Part shown: piece by piece, positions 35,268 to 46,661 of the stretch
Layout of the letters: every line of letters starts with the position of its first letter
How positions within the stretch are numbered: position 1 is the first letter of the stretch
Assembly (NCBI GenBank): GCA_008692225.1
Contig: VICG01000005.1
Location: 434,001-498,000, forward strand
From: Monilinia fructicola
Taxonomy: Eukaryota > Ascomycota > Leotiomycetes > Helotiales > Sclerotiniaceae
Length of the DNA stretch: 64,000 nt
Reading direction: 5' to 3'
Program-made: the position numbers and the translations under genes
Notes under the pieces: generated by a model
Database searches by the model: none
What the model saw: only the letters and a program-made list of their open reading frames with translations
Told to the model about the DNA's origin: nothing

Positions 35268-36994
35268 CTATCAAGGGAAGTGTCGGCATGTTTTAATGGA
35301 TCTATGTTAATGGAGTTACTGGGAAGGATTCCGATTCGTCCATTTCGGCCATTGGAGTTGGAAAGGATTGCAAGATACCCAAGTTCATATGATAAGTTTA
35401 TGATTTACAATACATTTAAGATTCCTTTCAAGAATAATCTCGGAATATCAAATTGTGAAGCTCGGAAGAAGTCTCATAAGGCTTTTGGATATTAATAGTG
35501 TAAATTTCATGTAAGACTCCATGGTTAGGATCCTATTACCTAAGAATAGAAATAATCGATAGCCATAATAGGAAACACGTCGTTAGTCCGTCCAAATGTG
35601 TACAACATGAAGTTATCCATGGATCCCCGCATTGTGGATTGGTAAATGCATAAATTGATGAGCATGCTGATCAGGTGGATGAATCCTTGGCATTTATTGG
35701 CGAGTTCTTACAATATCTCCCATATCCTCCCTTCATCGATGATACGATACTTCCAAGTTTATTTATCATTACTGCACTCTTTCCTTTTGATTACGCGTAA
35801 TTCCCAGTTCGTGAACCGCAGACACGCGGCAACATCCATCCTATGCTAAGGATTAGGACAACCTCGGGATGAATGACCTATGCATCGGGTATGCAGATAT
35901 CGATGGCTACCGGTAGTAGTTCATTCTCCCAAAGAATGCTTCCCAATCGAATACACACTCATGGATGGTACATCCCGACTCAAGGTTCTGCCAGGTCATG
36001 TAGACGATTACCGTTCACGCTTTCTAACCAGCCATTGGCGCTGTCATCAGATTCTTTTTCATTGCGACTTCGTACACTTTCCTGCCTGTACATATACATG
36101 CAGGTTCTACGATGCGGGATCTGCATTACGAATGTATTACTATGGCAGGTGCATAGCGAGGGTCAGCGAGATATACTGCATCTCACACATCGTTCATAGC
36201 TTCTTGTCTTCTTCGTCCCGACCTTAATGGGATATCACTGAGCAATGCATGGATGATCTTCGTATCTCTAATTTTCGTACTTCAAATCTCATGGGTTTCA
36301 TCGATCTGCATTGCGGTGGTGCATTGCGGTAGTCCGGCACTGAAAGCTTAACTTTCTCCGTCTTAGTCACTACCCGGTATTCGTGGGGAAGTGTCGAGCA
36401 AGTTTTCTTCTAATTGGGTGTATCCCATGTGATTACGGAAATGGTTTTGGTATGGCTCTCGGTACTAGGTAGGGCTAAGAAAATAGTGGAGGATTTACAA
36501 CGCTCAGTGGCAAGTCAGCAATCGGGCTCATGCAGCCTTAGGGTTCTTCTATTTGCGCTGTAAATTGACTAGTGATTTTATCAACTTCATGTACAGTCAT
36601 GCTCCATATACCTGCTAAAGGACTCGGCAGGTCTTTGGTAAAGATGACGATTGAATAATCAATCAATAGCACTGAGGCTTGAATGTGTCAGCCCGTCTGT
36701 AGTTGCGAGAGTTGCATACCTTACATACCTCACATACCTTATACACTTGCAGGTGTGTTCCTGGGGAGCTCGGAGTTTGCAGCTGCTCGAATGCCATAGC
36801 GCTCGTATGCAACTTATGTATTGGCTATACAGATTACATGGCGGATGATTTAGCTATGACTTAGCTATGAGTAGATGCTCGTGAGATCCTTGCATGGCGA
36901 GGTGGATCTCATCATGGTTTCTAATAATGTATAAGTACGGGCGATATTTCTGGTTATTCTCTTTCAGCAGACGACAATAAAACATTCATTCACA
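35268..36994. other. 1.7-kb spacer upstream of the oxalate decarboxylase
   Basis: No gene is recognised. It has CATACCTTACATACCTCACATACC repeats near 36716-36740 and repeats of TTAGCTATGA near 36849-36870. TATAAGTA at 36930, about 65 bp before the ATG, is a plausible TATA box for the oxalate decarboxylase. The 5' UTR is probably the A-rich stretch ending at 36994. Confidence 0.45.
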
Positions 36995-38687
36995 ATGCAT
37001 CCAGTCACTCACTTGTTCACTCCTCTTGCAGCTGCCGGGCTCGTCCCAGTAGTTCTTGCAGCTCCTGCACCTCTACCTCAGATGATTTATGGTGAGCAAT
37101 CAGTAGCTGTCGGTGGTGTATCTGCACCAGCACCTACAGTCACTGCTCCCACCGGCTCTCTTTATGGAGATGAATCGTTACTAGGTGAAGTTGCAAAGGC
37201 ATCTCCTGTCTCTGGAGGGGATTCTGCAATTGTTTCAAATTACCCATTTGTTCATGGCCAGAAAGCAGATGCAGACCTAGGTCTATATCTAGACTTCAAT
37301 GCTATTGAAAATCCACAACCTATTCGAGGGTCGGTAGGTGAAACAGATCCCGGGCCACGTAAGTTAATAGGAAACACCCTCCAAAGAATGGAATCTAATA
37401 TTCTTCCAGAAACATATGAATATCAGAAATTGAATCCCGACCTCTTCGCTCCACCAGGAACAGATAGTGGAGATGTGCCACAGGCACAGTGGCCAATGGG
37501 TTTATCCCATAACAGATTGGGCAGTGGCAAGAAATCAGGTTGGGCAAGGCAACAAAACACAGATCAATTGCCTGCTGCAACTAAAATGGCTGGTGTAGAC
37601 ATGCGTCTAGCACCGGGAGCATACAGGGAGTTGCATTGGCACACGGCAAACGAATGGGCCTTGGTGCTGAAAGGAAGTGTAAGACTATCTGCAGTCAACG
37701 AGAAAGGGGAATCTTTCATCGACGACATTAGCGCAGGCGATGTATGGTTCTTCCCAGCTGGCGTTCCACATTCTATCCAGGCTCTTGATGAGGGCTGCGA
37801 GTTTTTACTAATCTTTGACGATGGGACTTTCTCCGAAGATGGTACTTGTGAGTATAATCAGTTGCTTAATTCCCTATCATGTTCCTGCGGTTCACTTTCG
37901 TTCTCCAGCATTACTTCGTCATCAAACTCCTGACATGCATTCATCATGCTCGAACTAACCACCGCGCCTAGTCCTCGTCTCCGAAATGTTTCTCCGCAAC
38001 CCCAAATCTGTTCTTTCAAAGAACTTTCAAACTCCCGTCTCATCCTTCGACAAGCTCCCTTCCGATCAACTCTACATCTTCAACGGCACTCCCGCCCCCT
38101 CAAACATAACCCTCCAAAACAAGACCAGCGCCGCCGGCCCCCTCCCCCAAAAAGATTCCTACACCTACCATTTCTCTCAACAAGTACCCTACACCGTCCC
38201 CGGCGGCTCCGTAAAAATCATAGACACGACAACCTTCCCCATCGCCTCCAATTTTGCCGCCGCCCTCGTAACCATCCAACCAGGCGCCATGCGCGAACTA
38301 CACTGGCACCTCACATCCGACGAATGGAATTTCTTCCTCGCCGGCTCCGCCCGCATCACCATCTACGCCGCCCCCTCCTCCTCTCGCACCTTCGACTACA
38401 CCGCCGGCGACGTCGGATACATACCCGCGAGCAACTCGCACTACATCGAAAACACGGGAACCGACGACGTCGTCTTCCTGGAAATGCTGCAGCAGCCCGT
38501 CTTTAGCGATATCAGCGTCGCGCAGTGGTTGGCGTTAACGCCCACGCAGGTCGTCAAGGATACGCTGGGGCTGTCGGATGAGCTGATCGCGGCGATCCCG
38601 CGGGAGAAGACCTTGCTCAAGGTGGGCAATCGAAATCTGACGGCCTTGGCCGCGGATGAGGAGGGCAGTGGGGCTTATGAGGCGTAG
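36995..38687 (+). CDS. Secreted bicupin oxalate decarboxylase
   Basis: Exon 1 is 36995-37847 and exon 2 37972-38687; the 124-nt intron contains CGAACTAACC as a branch-site candidate. 522 residues. The signal peptide is about residues 1-23 (MHPVTHLFTPLAAAGLVPVV, then LAAPAP). Two cupin domains each carry a Mn-binding set: RELHWHTANEWALVLKGSV plus FFPAGVPHSIQ, and RELHWHLTSDEWNFFLAGSA plus YIPASNSHYIEN. The family decarboxylates oxalate to formate and CO2. In oxalate-secreting fungi it controls external oxalate and pH. A Ser/Gly/Pro-rich linker (about residues 25-70) precedes the first cupin. Oddity: exon 2 has much higher GC at codon third positions than exon 1. Some fungal relatives are oxalate oxidases, but the two-domain form favours decarboxylase. 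Confidence 0.92.
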
Positions 38688-39119
38688 CGTCTTGCGGGTG
38701 GGCGTTGCTCGCTTCGGAAGGGGGGCATGGGCATCTCCCGGGTGACACCTCGAGCTTCGGTCTATCCTTTGGAGGGAGCGATGTGATGGGCTCGGGGAAA
38801 TGTTGGCTCCATATCTACCCCCTCCATATTTTTTACGGGGTTGGAAAGCCCGATGGGCGCCATTGATGAATAGTGTTTCCACCCTCAAAGTAAATCAAAC
38901 ATGTATTTATTAATCTCGATCGAAAAGTAAACGTCTGTTGCATCGTTTTCACATCATTCCTACGCATCTTGTGAAAGTGAGACAGCGATGATGAATTCGT
39001 GGTGAAATTGCACAGGAAGATATGACTCTTCCATCGCAACATCATTTCTACGGTAGCATGCTCCAAACGCCCATCTTCATCAGCCTCGTGCCCTCACCCC
39101 CCCAATCTAAAAACCCCTC
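38688..39119. other. Convergent 3' spacer
   Basis: A 432-bp region holding the 3' ends of the oxalate decarboxylase and the HAD gene. No element is recognised. Confidence 0.4.
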
Positions 39120-40682
39120 TCAGCCGCGCCCCACAAACCCCTTTGCCAAAATCCCCACCAGCTCGTCCAATCTATGCACCACCAAATCCGTGTATTCATG
39201 ATCCCACAACTCCCTGTTGACACTGTTCCCCAACAAGACGGTCGCGGCGCCGGCCAGATAGCCCGCCTTCATGTCATCGATCGAATCACCGACCATGATC
39301 GTATCTCGGGGATCGACATTCCACTGCTGGGCGATGTGGAGGATGCCTGCGGGATGCGGTTTCGGAGGGTGGAAGTCGCGGGTCAGGATGGGGGAGAAGG
39401 GGGTGGTGGGGAGGTGGGCGCGGAGGAGGTGTTGGACGGGGGGTGAGTGGTTGCGGGTTAGGATGGCGAGGGGGAGGCTGGGGGTTTGGGTGGTGAGGTA
39501 GGCGAAGAGGGTTTGGAGTCCTGGGGTGGGAGGTTTAGCAGGGGGGCGGGGTGGAGTGTAGGTGGAGGGCAGGGCAGGGGGAAATACCGGGTTGGGGAAT
39601 TTGGGTGAGCATGGCTTCGCGTTCGATGGCTCGGATTTTTTCGTGGGCAGCTTCTTGTTCGGAGGAGGGGAGGGAGTAGATGTGTTCGAGGATGTCGATG
39701 GTTTTGTCGATCCCGAGAGCGTTGCGCATTTGGCCGAACCTATGATGGGGTTAGCAGGGAGTGAGTGGACTGAGTGGATGAGGATGAGGATGGGGTCATA
39801 GGTGTGTTGGTCATCCTGTACATACATGTAGGTCTGCGGTTCACTATTGAAAACGTTAGTGTTGTGGGCTTCAAGGGCAAAAATGATCGACAAAACATTG
39901 ATATTGCAAGGTAAGTATTGGGGTAAATAATTGCGCATTTAACATGCCGAGAATATACTTATTCTAGATGGCCACACTGACAGGAGGCTGCAAGACCTAT
40001 GAGTGATTACGCATGGCAAATGATATCGTCACAATCCATCTCGAAGAGGACTACACCATAAAACTCACGTCTTGCTGCCCAAGAGATCGTGTGTGCAAAG
40101 TCCAACTCTCCCGCCCGATGAAGTCAAACAACTTGTCAGAGCTCCGGTTCCGGACAGCACTACGATCCTACCAAATACCTCCCGAGCCCAAATGAGACCA
40201 ACCACCACTCCAATGACTCTGCCTTTGAAACCAAAAAGAGCGAGACCTTCATTTCCCCTCCCCTCTTTCTCTTCATCTTCCCTTCTAACTCTTCACAAAC
40301 CCCCAAATCAGACCCCAAACCCAAAATCCCCAAACCCAAAATCCCCAAACCCAAAATCCCCAAAATCCAAAACTCACCACAAAGTCCCATCCATATCAAA
40401 AATAACACCCCGCAACCTCCTCAAACCCTCCCCCTCCCCCCCAACACTCCCCCCCAACGCAGCAAACCTCCTCACACCCCTCCCCACCCCCCCCTCCACC
40501 AAATCCCTCGTCGCCATCCCTCTCTTCCCACCGATTCCTCTCCTCTGACAACAACCCCCCCTCGTCGCAACGGGCAATCTAACCGCGCGTCCCTCAACCG
40601 TTCCGCGAACCCGCGAACCGAAACTCAAGAACCCCAATGCCAATGTCGAACTATGCAGGGGACGCCAAACGCGAAGATTCAT
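39120..40682 (-). CDS. HAD-superfamily phosphatase
   Basis: Four exons: 40378-40682, 39826-39843 (only 18 nt), 39588-39739 and 39120-39520; introns are 534, 86 and 67 nt; 291 residues. All four HAD motifs are visible: GVIFDMDGTL (nucleophile and acid), LAILTRNH (motif II Thr), the lysine in PPKPHPAGI, and TIMVGDSIDDMKAG. The cap between CEPQTYMFGQMRNALGIDK and IEREAMLTQI is small and helical (subfamily I). The substrate is not predictable; candidates are sugar or nucleotide phosphates. The first exon encodes about 90 basic, Gly/Arg-rich residues that may be a mitochondrial presequence; an internal start (MATRDLVEGG) is also possible. The large first intron contains a CCCAAAATCCCCAAA tandem array. 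Confidence 0.82.
40314..40370. repeat. Intronic minisatellite CCCAAAATCCCCAAA
   Basis: About three and a half copies of a 15-bp unit directly next to the donor site of the first intron of the HAD gene. Confidence 0.8.
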
Positions 40683-41730
40683 GTCACTGCGCTCCCAGCA
40701 TCAGACGGAGCGTCGTGGATCGGGAAAGGTGGTGGAGATAGGTACAGGTACAGGTACAGGTACAGGTAGATAGATAGATAGATGCATGCGGTGCGGTGCG
40801 GTGCGGTGCGGTGCGGGGTAGAAGATTAGAAGTATGTACTGTACTTAGTAGTTCTGCATGAAAACCCCACCCACATCGATTGATTGGCTACCCGATCGTT
40901 CCTTGTTAAATATAACCTTAGGTACCTACCTAGGTAAGTACTCCGTAAGGTTATCATCCATCCATCCATCCATCCATCCATCACCTACCTACCTACCTAT
41001 ACAACCTTATGCACAAAGAATGCCTGACTGGCATGGTAACCTTAATGGTAGAAGGATCCTTTCTCCACAAGAAGAAATCCATCACAATCTTGGAATCTCA
41101 TGAATTATCTACTCTGAAGCATGATTGCAATTGAACAGGTGAAGCTTGATATCACTCACCTACCCATAGCATTCTGGACGTATCTTTCCATCTGACTTTC
41201 TACCTCCGAGGCGTGCACTTATCCAGGCAGCATATTTACCAGCTAATCAGCACTTAATTATATGTGATCAAGAATGGTTTTCTTTCTCACAACCTTGGAA
41301 ATCAACCATGAAGTCTAAATCCCAAGACATGTAATATCTTCTTCAGTGTAATATAATTAAACGCCTACAACGAGTCTCGAGAATCTGTCTGCTTCAATAG
41401 CTAGCTATATCCCTATATTCCATTTTCTTTGCTGTGTCTCCATTGATCCATCCATACGTCTTTCCCATCAATAAGATTCCTAGAACTCATATCATGCTAC
41501 CTACACTACAATCAACCATCTCCTAATTGCTACAAAGAAGATGTCCACACCCATAGACAAGACACACATTATAAAGATTCGAGACGAAGCCAAAAAGCAG
41601 ATTCGTCGCAAAATCAAATGCGTCCGTTGGTTGCAAGTTTGATCAAGACGACGAGAAAACGCTCTTCCGCTCCACAATGATATGGGAAATTTGTGTAAAA
41701 ATGTCAATACATTATGATGATAGTTGAACC
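40683..41730. other. Spacer with stacked short tandem arrays
   Basis: From 40738 it has consecutive arrays of GGTACA, GATA and GCGGT (to about 40815). Further on come TACCTAGGTA (40927), TACTCCGTA (40939) and ATCC and CCTA arrays (40955-41000). The rest, to the MAPKK stop codon, is unique sequence without a recognised gene. Confidence 0.6.
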
Positions 41731-43457
41731 TTATGCCCCTTGGGCTGCATAGCCCGAGCCATATAAGCCATTGCCAAAAGTTGCCTGACGTCGACTCTCT
41801 TTATGACTGTTATCTTCGGATTGTTTTCTAGGTGGTGGTGGTAGAGGTCCCGCTGGAGCCGGACGCATTGGAAGGGCTGTCGAGTTGAAACTGGGCGTGG
41901 TTGCGCTTGATCCACCATTTGAATCGTGTGAATCAGGTGCATTCAACGCAGCGAGTTTTGGTATCGAGTTGGTTGTGCTACCTCTTACAGGTAGACCAGG
42001 ATGGAAACCTCCTCGACCCGAAATACTGCCGTTCTTGGTAGGGGAGCGAGATCTGGGGTTATGGTTTTCGCTATATTGCGGAGAAGTTATCGCCGAACGT
42101 ATATCAGCATTTTTTATGGGAATATCTCCTGATGTAGGAGTTTGCGAAGCATTGGGTGAATCGTCGCCACGCAGCACATCCCTGCTAGCTGGCGATAATT
42201 GAGGTGCAAGATGTGACTTGCGGTTGTCTCTTTCGAGCATACTAACTGCCCATTCTCGGAGATCAACGGGCGTTCGTTTGGCGGCTTGCACGAACGGTTC
42301 ACGCTCCTATCCAAGTCGTTAGATATAAAATTGACACTTGATGTTGGAATAATGTAACTTACATAAAGCTCTTGAGGTGTTGGTCTTTCTTCCGGAGTTT
42401 TGGACATGCACTTCTGGATCATGTCTTCGAGGATTTGAGGGAAAGCTTCGCTCTTTGGTAGCCTTGGAGCAGGCTCATACACAATTTGTTGAAGAAGATC
42501 AAGAATACCAGATGGTGCTCCATCCCCATCAGATAATTGCTCACTAGCATCAAAAGGAAACTTTCCAATAGCGAGCTCCATAATGGCAAGACCAAAACTC
42601 CACACATCCGACTTCACAGTGTATTTTTGTCCTTGAATTCGTTCTGGCGCCATGTATGTCGAGGTTCCAACAAAGGTATCTGCCACCGAATTGACCAGTT
42701 CTCCCGAAACACCAAAATCACATAACTTGATCTGACCCTTCGAGTTCACTAAGATATTGGACGGTTTGATATCTCGATGCATGATATGATGTTTGATGTA
42801 AAGATATGTGAGGCCACCGAGGGTAGCTTCTGCGATCTTCCCTAAAACATCGACTCGAACTGGGCCGAAATGAGTCGAGATTCGATCCAGAGATCTGAGA
42901 GAGATTAGCCCCAACATTCAAACCATAGAGAATTTCCAAGTAGTCATACCCAACATCCATATACTCCATACACATAATAACATCATTGTTATCACTCAAA
43001 AAGGCTCCGTAAAAATTGACGATGTATTCTGAATTACAGTCATACATGATTTGTAGTTCGCGAACGATTCGACGACGCATTTCCTTCTTAGCTTCGACAT
43101 GAATAACCTTTGTTTGGATCAGCGGCTGTTTGAGGTTTACGTCCTCGAGGATTTGTGGCAGCATACCTTTCTTGCCATGACAGTGCCTGTGGCCATATGT
43201 CTGACCTTGCTGACGGTTCCTCCATTTCCATGACCGAGATCTTTCAATACTTCTAGATCCTCTCTCTTCAAGTCCAACTTGTATTCAATTCCAATCTCTA
43301 ATTGTGCCGTCTGCCTGCTACTTTCATTGCTAATTCCACCAGGAATCTGTAAATCGCTCTCAGATGGTGCTGCAGCCCGAGGTGGGGGTGCATTCAAGGC
43401 CAGACCTTTCACATTCTTCCTCTTCAAAGTGCGCACCGAACCAATACCGTCCGACAT
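41731..43457 (-). CDS. STE7: MAP kinase kinase of the Ste7 class
   Basis: Exons are 43167-43457, 42950-43107, 42363-42894 and 41731-42306, with three introns of 55-59 nt; 518 residues and no frameshift. Landmarks include TLKRKNVKGLALNAPP at the N-terminus (a basic docking-type motif shared by filamentous Ste7 homologues). The Gly-rich loop is LGHGNGGTVSKVRH, the VAIK-type lysine lies in MARKVIHVEAKKEM, and the catalytic loop is MHRDIKPSNILV. DFG is followed by the activation segment NSVADTFVGTSTYMAPERI with Ser and Thr in the MAPKK spacing. The last exon is a Ser/Pro-rich C-terminal extension. The family phosphorylates the Fus3/Kss1-type MAPK that controls mating, hyphal fusion and, in plant pathogens, infection structures. 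It is activated by a Ste11-type kinase. Confidence 0.9.
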
Positions 43458-45167
43458 TTTGCAAAGTTGGCCGAGTAGCTAACAGTATCGAGCGAAGCTG
43501 AGATGGAATGATTTTTGCAAATCGCGCAAAGGTATGAGGGGTTAAGGTTCCCAGTTGGCGCTTGAGGAAGGCGCTCTCTACCCAAACCTTTGGACAAGAC
43601 GATGAATGCAATGATAACGAGCGAGTGAATCGATATTTGATGAATATATTCTTGACTCTTATTATGAAAGATTATTCATTAGAGTAGACGAAATAATCAG
43701 GAGTTCGAATAAAGTAGGCAGGTAGGTAGGTAGATAGATAATTTCACTTGTCATCGAGGGTTATGGGATTTGGGTGGAGGGACCTAGTGAAAGCGGGACA
43801 GGCGTTTGGGTTTGGGCGCTATGGCAGTTATTACTACCAACTTTAATAAGAACGTGGAGGCGCGGTTGAAGAGAAAAAGATGGGTGGATGGCTGGATGGA
43901 TAGATGGATGGATAGATGGATAGATGGATAGATGGATAGATGGATGGGTGGGAGGGTGGATGGATGGGATGGGACGAGATGGGAAAGGATGGGATGGGAT
44001 GAGATAGAAACGGAACAATGAGGACAATAAAAACAATGAAAAATGTACCCAAGTGATTGAAGAAGAAATGAAAATGAAAATATCTTTTTACCCCTTTAAC
44101 CTTTTGATGGTTGGTTGAGATTATTATATTTAATCTTTTTTTTGGGAGGGGAGGGGAGGAGAGGGGAGGGGAGGGGAGGGGAAGGGAGGGGAGGGTTGGT
44201 CGATAGGTATTTTATCTAATACCTAATTACCTGGTAGCCATTCCATCAACTGAGATCTATCCCTCCTCATTACAATCTTATTATTTATGTACATATGTAT
44301 ACCTCCTACCTATCTCTCTACCTTGCCTCCCTCCCTCATGTACCCAGGTAGATAATACCAATATTAATATTCATTGCATGTAATAAGTACGGCTAGGAGT
44401 CTAGGAGTCTAGGAGTCTAGGTAGTGAGTGAGTCTTATTACAATACCTAGGTACTAGTCATTATCTCTGTGTAGGTACAAGCAGTTGGTTGAAGCTATTC
44501 GTTCGTGCTTGTCTCATCCATGGATCATATTTAAGTTTCTAACAGAGAACTTTTGCACTGGGCATCATTTGGCAGGCGCTCTTGATGAATGAACGAATCA
44601 GAATCTCAAGTGGCCTTTTGGGACCGATGGGACCAGGAGCAATTGAAGCAGGAAGCGCTCTGTGCTGGTAGATTTATATAACCCCACTACTCACTTTGAT
44701 TATTTATCCCATACAAGTATAGGTTTGATGAAAGGAAATATATGGGTGGGTAGTAAGTAGTACGGAGGTGGTTGGGGTAAATATTATAAAACACTAAAAA
44801 ATAACTAAGTTTTTCCCTATATATACGAGTATTAATCAATTATAATATTAAACTATTTAAAAATTTATATAGGAAAACAAAAATAATAAAAGTATTATTT
44901 TTTTTAAAAAAAATTAAAATTATATATATATATATTATTTACGTTTATATTTACTTAATAACGCTCTTTTATAAATCTAAATAATTTAATAAAATATTTA
45001 TCTTTTATATTTTTTTTATCTTTATTACTTTCTTTAATTTATTATAATTAAGATTTTTAAAATAATAAAAACTAATCTAATCTTTTATATAATCTTATAT
45101 ATATTCTTAATTAAATTAAATTAAAAAAAGATAATTAACTAATTTTTTTTTAATAGAAACTCTTAAA

Positions 45168-45502
<335 letters not shown>

Positions 45503-46661
45503 AGATAAGAAATGCCTATCTAGGGTAACACTTGTAATGGTCTGATAATAGAATGAAGATATATATGTTTTACTTCTACTTGTACTATGTATATAAGATA
45601 TTGTATTGTCCGTCTGTACCTGAAGCACTTGAGTAGTACATGTACAGCAGTTCCAAGGTTACCCGTGGACTTTCTTTGTTCCTGTTTCTGGTTCTGTTTC
45701 TGTTTCTCTTCCCGCTCCCGCTCCTGTTCCTGTTCCTGTTCCTGTGCCTAGAGACTTATTAACGCGTGATATTCTGATTTGGGTCAGACATGCATCAAAC
45801 ACATGTATACAGGGATCTCTCATATTGATCTCATCTCATATCAGTCATATGTGAATGGAGAGAGAGAGGGAGAGAGAGGCCTCTGGGAGAGAGGAAGCCT
45901 ACCTCCAGCTTTATTAAGCATAAGGCTAGCGATGTATGCAGCTAACCTTGGAACTCACAAACGAACCGGAGGATGGAAGCAATTGATATTCATCTACTGC
46001 ACTCGAGTATGTAGAAAAGTCTTATGAGTGTGGGAAACTTTCCCTCTGCTTAAAACTTATCTAGCATTTACTTACCTAAATAGTAAATAAGTAAGTAAAT
46101 CCATGGATAAGTAAGTAAATAATAATTAAGTAAATAAATAAGTAAGTAAGTAAATAAGTAAATAAGTACGCATAGTATCTGGGCAGGTAGGATCAGATAC
46201 CAAAAAATGATACTAGGTATTCTAATCCCCAATCTATTATTCATTCCTGCGGTCCCGAGGTCATAGATATCGATCCAAAGTACCGAGTGGATGAATGAAT
46301 GAATGAATGAATGTATCCAATGCATAGTAGGTCTTTATGCTCGAGCTCAAATTGTGGCTAGAGCATACCTTATCTAAAAACGTCCTTATCGAGAACCAAC
46401 TGTGGCGCTATAGCCTTATATTTGGGGCGATCAATCACCAGCCTCACCTCTTTCAGACGAACTAACGAACTTCCAGTCGCGAGAACTAAAAGGCTCCAAA
46501 AAGTTGTCCAAGGCTACCCTTTCGACTTCTTGCCAGCTTTCAACAACAATCTTCTGCAACAATTTACGGCAATTTCATCGCCTGCAGCAGCTCTGATTCC
46601 ACAGGCTTTGAAATTGACTTCTGCGATCATCAAAAAAGCTCGACAAAAGAATACCGCAATC

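Noticed and set aside
37946..38506. Arg/His-rich plus-strand frame of 186 codons
   Set aside because: Out-of-frame reading of the GC-rich second exon of the oxalate decarboxylase.
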